Positions 57,416 to 64,000 of a stretch of DNA of 64,000 nt are shown here, one piece after another. The notes below the pieces were generated by a model that was not told the DNA's origin, did no database searches, and worked only from the letters and a program-made list of their open reading frames with translations. Origin of the DNA: Eutrigla gurnardus. Lineage: Eukaryota > Chordata > Actinopteri > Perciformes > Triglidae. The stretch is from assembly GCA_963514095.1 (NCBI GenBank), contig OY741264.1, forward strand, positions 17,730,827-17,794,826, written 5' to 3'. Every line of letters starts with the position of its first letter. The first letter of the stretch is position 1. The position numbers were made by a program, and so were the translations under genes.

Positions 57416-58860
57416 TAAAGGGGCCCTATTATGAAAAATCGACTTTTCCATGTTTTTCAACCCTAAAATGGATCCCTGGGGTGTCAATAAGTCCCCACAG
57501 TATCAGAAAAGACCACCATCTTCCTGTTTCACTTTCTCAGTTTGAAAGAAATCCTCCCGATAAAACGGTTTGCAGAATGTCCACTAAATGATGTCAGCAC
57601 CAAATTTTCCTGTGCCTTATATGGGTCATCTCGGCTCATTAGAATCGCTCCACCTGTGTGGTCCCGCCCACATAATCCCCATACCTGTTGGCTGTCAGTG
57701 TGATGTACATACAAACCAGTGAACCAAAATGCCAAAATCAACAGAAAGCGAGTTGGCAGTCCAATTGCTGATATTTACTGGCATCGTCGGAGCATCTATG
57801 ATGGAAATGTGCGCACACGCGTCCGTAAATGTGTGTTTGTGTGTGCGACGCACTTCACCGACAGGAGCTTTGACAGTCGCTACAGCTCAGGATATGCCTC
57901 TAACCTGAGGCTAAAGTTTGGATCAGTACCGACAGTCCGAGAGCCAACCACAGACACAGAAGCGGTAAGTTTCTAAATATTATGTAATATGCCCTGTTAC
58001 AGTTTACCGTTGCTTTCTTAGCATTGGCGTGTTGCGCTAAAGTTAGCATTGGCGTGTTGCGTTAAAAGCTTCCATTGTATTGATATTGAGGACCGTTAAT
58101 GATACGTAGTACTGCGGGGGCCCAAACCTGTAAAATAACGCTAGACATCAGTTTGCTTGGGAACGTTTTGTAGCTTGAATGCGGCAGCAAGAGCAGCTGA
58201 TCTGTGTTTGTTTATACACGCCGATGCAAAGACGACGTCACCAAACGTTTGTTTTTGCACCGCTAACGAAGGGATTTTATGAGCTATTGGTGCGTCACCA
58301 CATCAGTTATAGTGAAATAGTAACATGTTCCACATTTCAGACATGTAGTTGTAAACTCTGACTGTCTGTCTGACTGTCTGCTTACAGAGCAGCAGCTCAC
58401 ATCAGCGTCCCACAGCGACCCACCACAGCTACTGTTGGCAGTCACCTGTCTAGGAGGACTACAGGCTCCTTACCCAAGTAAAGGTGTGTAGCCTGACATG
58501 TAGCCTACTTAAGATCAGGTTTAACAGCAACTACTAGTAGTTGTGCAGATGTGTATTTCTATTATGTGATATCATGGGTTTCATTCCTCCATACAACTCT
58601 GTTACAGCTACTGTGTCCTGCTAGGACTTTGGTGTTGGCACAGCCATGGTTCCAGACCCGTTTCACAACCACTCCAATAAGGAGACCATCAAAGAGAGCT
58701 CGCCTGGACCCGGTAGAGGAGGAGGATACTTTGGAGGGCGGCTCTTCCTTGACTTCAGAAGATCTTGATATGACCCTGCAGAGTCGGCCACAAACAGTTT
58801 GCGTTTGTGTTCTGAGATAACTGTGAACTTCAACTGCTGATTAATTTGACAATAAAGTCT
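57416..58860 (+). mobile_element. Element with THAP-type gene, left end defined
   Basis: It begins TTAAAGGGGCCCTATTATGA, a terminus I recall from fish DNA elements. A three-exon gene follows with a poly(A) signal AATAAA at 58851-58856. The right terminus was not found between 58860 and 59750. Confidence 0.5.
57725..58820 (+). pseudogene. THAP-domain protein gene, probably decayed
   Basis: Exon 1 (57725-57963) contains VRKCVFVCATHFTDRSFDSR then NLRLKFGSVPTV. This is the second half of a THAP zinc finger (C-x2-H pair, then LK-G-VPT) that binds transposon or promoter DNA. The first Cys pair (normally C-x2-4-C near residue 5) is not visible. Exon 2 is about 58388-58477. Exon 3 starts at 58608 and contains RRPSKRARLDPVEEEDTLEG, an acidic segment. 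GT..AG borders are present. The N-terminal defect argues against function. Confidence 0.5.
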
Positions 58861-60129
58861 TTACAGTAATTGTAAAATGTGTCATGGTTAATATTACTGA
58901 AGTAACGGTCAGGAAGACTGCATAATATGTTGCATAGAGGGATTTATTTTTACAAAACACAATTGATAAAACAGACTGCTGTATTCCTCTTACGTGTAAA
59001 GCACCATAACCAGCTGTATATTTCATGCGTTTTGGAGAGAGAACATTCAGACAGACGGGTTCAACCAGGATGTCCCACCATGCAAGCCTCTTCCTTCTCC
59101 AGCTGCTGCATCGGTCTTTTTACCTAGTGTGAATCATGATCATCTTCATGTTATGTGAATAATAATCTCAACAGACAACTTGGTGTAACAGACAGTTACA
59201 TTACCTGTGGTGTCTCCATGCAGCAGACGTGTTCGGTGTCTGAAGGCCCACTTAGTCACCTAGATGAATATAGTACAGAATTTGAGCATTTCAACAACAA
59301 ATATTGTTAATATGGTAACCTGACGGACACTGCTGACAAGCTGAGGTGTAAACCTCATGTTTGAATTTTGTAACAGTAAGTTCGGCAGCCTGTTGTCCGT
59401 GTCCGTGGAGAAACGCGCAACTTTGCAGCGAGCTGGAACCGGAGTTGGGGCTGCAGCTGGTCTGAGCGACGCGCGAGGTCCCGGTGTCCCGCCGTTCTGG
59501 TGTTGGACGGGGAATCCGGCGCAGCTGTGGAGCGCAGATGATGAAGACGGTGATGATGATGATGAATGGCCCGGCGGCTTGTGCAGGCACCGGGTTCTCG
59601 CCACCATTATGTCTACTGCTGTGTGCCCTGACCCTGTTTTGTGATAGACATGCCTAAAATGTGCCTACAATTTCTATAGTGATATAATATCGGCATTATA
59701 CAGTAATTATTATGACTATGATGATTTTTCATAATATTTCTGGTGCCCCCTCAGCACTTGGTGCCCTACGCACAGCGCGTGGTGGGAGCGGTAGCGCTGC
59801 TTCTGTCATTGGGTTGTCAAATGACAAAACTTGCACTGCACCTCACCTCGGCGTATTAAAGGTGAGGAGCGGAGCTCATTTGATTGGTGAAGATCTGAAT
59901 CGGCTGTGTTAATCCCACTCCACGCCTTCTCTCCTCCTCGTCTCCCACTCACGCCTTCTCTCCTCCCTCTTTCCTACTTGCGGGGGTAGGAGTGACGGGA
60001 GGAGTGCCTGTGCCCGACTGCGCCGTGCGCGACACTTGCAAAGTCCAGGCGGACACACCCTGTCGGCGTGGTGCTGGTGCGCTGCGCCCCGACTGCGCCT
60101 GGTGTACGAAACTAGGGCCCATAGGGTTT

Positions 60130-60990
60130 GATATGACGTCGGTCCACCCTTTGCAGCTATAACAGCTTGAACTCTTCTGGCTTTCCATAAGGTTTAAGAG
60201 TGTGTTTATGGGAATTTCTGACCATTCTTCCAGAAGTTTATTTGTGAGGTCACACACTGATGTTGGACGGGAAGGCCTGGCTCTCAGTCTCCACGCTAAT
60301 TCATCCCAAAGGTGTTCTATCGGGTTGAGGTCAGGACTCTGTGCAGCCAGTCAAGTTCATCCACACCAAACTCTCATCCATGTCTTTATGGACCTTGCTT
60401 TGTGCACTGGTGCACAGTCATGTTGGAACAGGAAGTGGCCATCGCCAAACTGTTCCCACAAAGTTGGGAGCATGGAATTGTCCAACATCTCTTGATATGC
60501 TGAAGCATTCAGAGTTCCTATCCCTGGAACTAAGGGGACACGCCCAGCTCCTGAAAAAACCCCACACCATAATCCCTCCTCCACCAAACTTTACATGTGG
60601 CACAATGCAGTCCGACAAGTACCGCTCTCCTGGCAACCGCCAAACCCAGACCTGTCCATCACATTGCCAGATGGAGAAGCGTGATTCGTCACTCCAGAGA
60701 ACGAGTCTCCACTGCTCTAGAGTCCAGTGGAGGCGTGCTTTACACCACTGCATCCGACGCTTTGCATTGCACCTGCTGAGGTATGGCTTGGATACAGCTG
60801 CCCGGCCATGGAAAGCCATTCCATGAAGCTCTCTATGCACTGTTCTTGAGCTAATCTGAAGGCCACATGAAGTTTGGAGGTCTGTAGCGATTGACTGTGC
60901 AATCGCTTCCACAATCGCTTCCACTTTGTCATAATCCCACTGACAGTTGACTGTGGAATATTTAGGAGCAAGGACCTTTCATGAACTTGT
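60130..60990 (-). pseudogene. Tc1-like transposase
   Basis: Minus-strand frames in order: LNIPQSTVSGIMTKWKR (HTH end), LQISSRTVHRELHGMAFHGR (second HTH), LSRCNAKRRMQWCKARLHWT, LVLWSDESRFSIWQ (first catalytic Asp), CIVPHVKFGGGGIMVWGFF, then after shifts NASAYQEMLDNSMLPTLWEQ and FQHDCAPVHKARS (second Asp), AQSPDLNPIEHLWDEL (third acid) and LLEEWSEIPINTLLNL. The three acidic residues are still recognisable, but at least two frameshifts and a truncated N-terminus make it inactive. Confidence 0.88.
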
Positions 60991-61149
60991 TGCACAGGTG
61001 GCATCCTATCACAGTACCATGCTGGAATTCACTGAGCTCCTGAGAGCAACCCATTCTTTCACAGCTGTTTGTAGAAACAGGGAAGTGATTGGAAAACCTG
61101 ATTTCAATTATTTGGATGGGCGAGTGAATACTTTTGGCAATAAAGTGTA

Positions 61150-64000
61150 TGCCTGGGAACAAGACATACAGACAAAAATCTCAAAAAAATAATGTGACGG
61201 TGTACTGATGATATTCAGATGTATTACAGTGACACTTTTAACCACTGTATTTCCCCACCTGGCTATATATTTCCGGGGTGATAAAAAGCTACATAGTTGG
61301 ATTCACCTTATAACAATTGGTACAAACACAGTTAATATCATCCTCAAATGACTCTACAATTATATCTAATAAAGGCAGCTATGTAAAACTGACTTTACAT
61401 AAGGTTTAAATGAGCTTGCATTTAAATATTTTTCTTCCATCACTATGGAAGGCGCAACAACCAATTTCAGCATAATTAGTTATTTAATAAATATATTTTT
61501 AATATGGGAAAATAAATTGCGGGGTTTTCAAATGTCTTTTGTCACATGAATACCTCTATTTTAGAGATGGAGTTATTAGATATGTTCCCTCAGGACACCA
61601 AAGTCTCAGGGTAGACTGGGAGGCCATATAGACCTTGTTTGGGGCAAGCCTAGTGATATCAATGACAATCAGTATTCATGGGACAAGTGCTCATATCTTA
61701 GCTATCAGTAAAATTTGCCGAGATACAAGAATCTCTTAAAGAGCCGTTAAAGCATGACATTCTCCAAAGAGTCGATATGTGACAGATTGATAAATGAACA
61801 AATTATCCAACTTCATCTGCGCAGGACTGTTGTCATAGTTAACCATCAAAAATCAAAACATATCTATTTCGTTCTGCTAGCTGTCTATAGCATCAAAGTC
61901 AAAGGGATATTGTAATTGGATGCTGATGTAGGCCGATATTCATAATCATTTTATCGTCAGGCTCAGCAGCGAAGTGGGCAGAGCTGCCGTGTTTGGTTCA
62001 AGATGGAGTATGCGGAGGAGAAAAGACCAATTTCCTTGTCGTGAATGGAAAGCATTTTGGAGTGATTTTTCATCAATCATGGCACATTCCTCCTGAGCCG
62101 GGAATTGGGGGGGGGGGGGGGATGAGAGAAACGGAGAAAGAGTGAGAGAACGGGCTGGTCCACTTTATTACCTGAGCGCACTTCACTGTGAATAATGATG
62201 TATAACATAAAAGCACTCAAGAGTTTCTTTAAAATGTTGCCAGCATTGATCTACAGCTTCAGTCATGGGATAACACGCATTTAACATTTAGGACACCCCT
62301 GTGTGAGATCGGGAAAACATCATGCAGCAGCTCTGCCTCTGGTTCATCAATAGAATAGCAAAGATGATGAGTGTCTCTTTATTATATATTAACAAAACCT
62401 CAAACGTCTTTTTCTCTCTGAAAGTGATTTGACATTATGATCACGTCGTCTGACTCCCTCCGCACCCCTTCTTTTGACTTATTTGATAATATAAAAAAAA
62501 ATGTCATATCTATGATGCAATGTCAAGCAAATCTGCTCATTTGTCTTTCTCCACAAATTTCCACAGTGCAAGTTCTGACATGTTTGCCATTAATATTTCA
62601 GAAATAAGCTCTGAGCATTTTTGTGTGTGAAGTTCACACTTTTTCTATTCCACCCAAGGTCAATTTGTTGCTTGTTTCAAGACCTTTTTCCTGGGAGAAT
62701 CCACCCAGTGCACTGAAATAAACCGACATCTTGTACCTTAAGAAAAACATATTGTGTAAAAACATTAATATTCTGTATATTTTAGTGTCAGCGTGGGAAA
62801 ATGGTGAGTGTGACCAGCACTACATCGGTACAGGTCAATGCACTTGCACTGTGCTGCGAGGCTCTCTCACAGTTCTGCGGTTATGCAAAGCAACTCAGTG
62901 CATGTTCGCTCCACTGCACAGTGGTTCTGAACCTGCAGGTCTTTGAATGAATAATTTAATCATACACACTTTCTATTCCTCTTTGAACATGTAAAGAGAG
63001 AAGTTCTTACTGTTATGTGTAACATTTGTCATTACATAGTCTAAAGAATTATTGTACCTTTCTAGTAACACTTTTCTGTGATGGCCATGTCTATAATACA
63101 TCATGAACATACTTGTAATGGGCTATATCTATATATAGTACTGCACAATTATATTAATAAATCACTAATATACAATATACAGATAAGAATCAAATGTGTG
63201 TGTCAAAGTATGAACATGTACAAAGTACAATCAGAGACTTTTGAATAACTATCAAAATTAACGTTGGTTTCAAAGGGTAAACAACAACAATCAAGTAATG
63301 TGCACTCTTGCTACATAACATTAAAACAAAATGTAACATTGGTAGGAATTTTAACAGTCAGGCAGCTTATTAGACACAGATCCTCAGCAAAACCAGTCTA
63401 TTCACTCTGTTTTTTTGAGGTAGCAGTATCTAACATTCTAATAAACATGAAAAGTAGAATAGAAACATCAATGAGGAAAAGCCAGTTTCAAACAATATGA
63501 ATAGTGCGTGTTCGAGGCCCTTATGTGGTTTAAGCATTTTATAATGACATACGATCAAGTATGATATACTTCATACTTGATTTGAAAGGATTCCCATAGT
63601 TGTAATACATTCATCTTTTTCTAATGCATTAAACTGTTATATTGCATTATAATTGATTTCATACATATTGTAAATAGTTGTTCTTTGCGTGAGGCAAACT
63701 AAAAAAAACATTTTACAATATATAGTGCTCTTGCTTCGTGTGTAGGTGTGTGCGTGGGTGTGTGTGTTTGTGTGTTGTAAACTGAGTTTCTGCTTTGTGT
63801 AGGTAGTCTGGCAGGGTGTTTGTGTATTTTAATGCTTTTGGGCGTGCCCCACTGGCTAGGTTGATTCGTCTCCGGTTCCCTGTGTTGTTGTTGTTTGCAA
63901 TTTTAGCTTTTACCACTGTCAGCTGCAAGCAGCCAGCTCAGCCATTGCCCTGTTAAGAGCTGTGTGGAGGCAATAGATATTATTAAGGACCTTTACAGAA
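61150..64000. other. Unassigned non-coding sequence
   Basis: AT-rich DNA without recognisable genes or element ends. It has a G-run at 62107-62120 and TG-rich microsatellite wording near 63736-63776. Confidence 0.45.

Larger units (their letters stand above)
56491..60118. mobile_element. TIR element inserted in the Tc1-like transposon
   Basis: The ends are GCCCTAGTTTCGT and its inverse, flanked by CCATAGG on both sides (56484-56490 and 60119-60125). The exact target length is 5-8 bp because the GGG is shared. Subterminal regions are GC-rich with repeated GGCGCAG words on opposite strands. It contains a gag-like coiled-coil frame and, from 57416, a THAP-gene element. Long target duplication suggests hAT, but this is not certain. 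Confidence 0.7.
56413..61147 (-). mobile_element. Tc1-like transposon carrying a nested element
   Basis: The ends read CACTATATTGACAAAAGTCT and, inverted, CACTTTATTGCCAAAAGTAT; TA lies on both sides (56411-56412 and 61148-61149). Without the 3.6-kb insert at 56491-60118 the element is about 1.1 kb. The transposase lies on the minus strand at 60130-60990. Confidence 0.85.

Noticed and set aside
59260..59644. Two overlapping about 100-codon frames (both strands)
   Set aside because: GC-rich, serine/aspartate-biased low complexity from a GAT/ATG run; no family features.

Overview
The window reads as nuclear DNA of a teleost fish, probably an acanthomorph (the placement within teleosts is inference). 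It has long AT-rich non-coding stretches, introns with GT..AG borders, poly(A) signals and microsatellites. It carries a dense mix of fish-type transposable elements: L2-like, L1-clade and other LINEs, hAT, PIF/Harbinger, Tc1 and pogo-like DNA transposons, and tRNA-headed SINEs. I recognise no complete host gene. One possible host terminal exon lies at 31705-31803. All element names come from sequence features and remembered family motifs; no database search was run.

Layout. 1-4.7 kb: an L2-like LINE interrupted by an LTR-like segment, then a Harbinger MITE that holds a second MITE. A 1,891-bp piece of this is present as an apparently perfect direct tandem duplication. 6-10 kb: decayed LINE pieces. 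10.67-14.03 kb: a hAT element with perfect 8-bp target duplications carrying a LINE and a SINE. 14.9-22 kb: a 7-kb mosaic between inverted arms, holding two inverted Harbinger copies and a pogo/CENP-B-like relic. 24.3-27.4 kb: a TIR-bounded mosaic with a SINE, an open frame for a LINE restriction-like endonuclease and an L1-clade fragment. 29.9-38.2 kb: foldbacks, a LINE, a Tc1 relic and a Penelope-like tail. 40.76-43.96 kb: a TIR-bounded 3.2-kb element with two divergent genes, one spliced and C14orf93-like. 44.8-46.8 kb: MITEs and an LTR-like segment. 46.9-48.4 kb: a LINE 3' region. 48.7-54.0 kb: a second hAT copy carrying a near-complete Harbinger transposon. 56.4-61.1 kb: a Tc1-like element holding a second TIR element, which holds a THAP-gene element.

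The most informative block is the Harbinger transposon at 49217-53432. It has TIRs, TAA duplications, a three-exon transposase (one frameshift, one stop) and an intact three-exon 254-aa MADF-domain partner. It is the full-length relative of the MITE at 3545-4731, which looks like its internal-deletion product. The two hAT copies serve as each other's empty sites, so the LINE, SINE, Harbinger and nested-MITE insertions can be placed in relative order.
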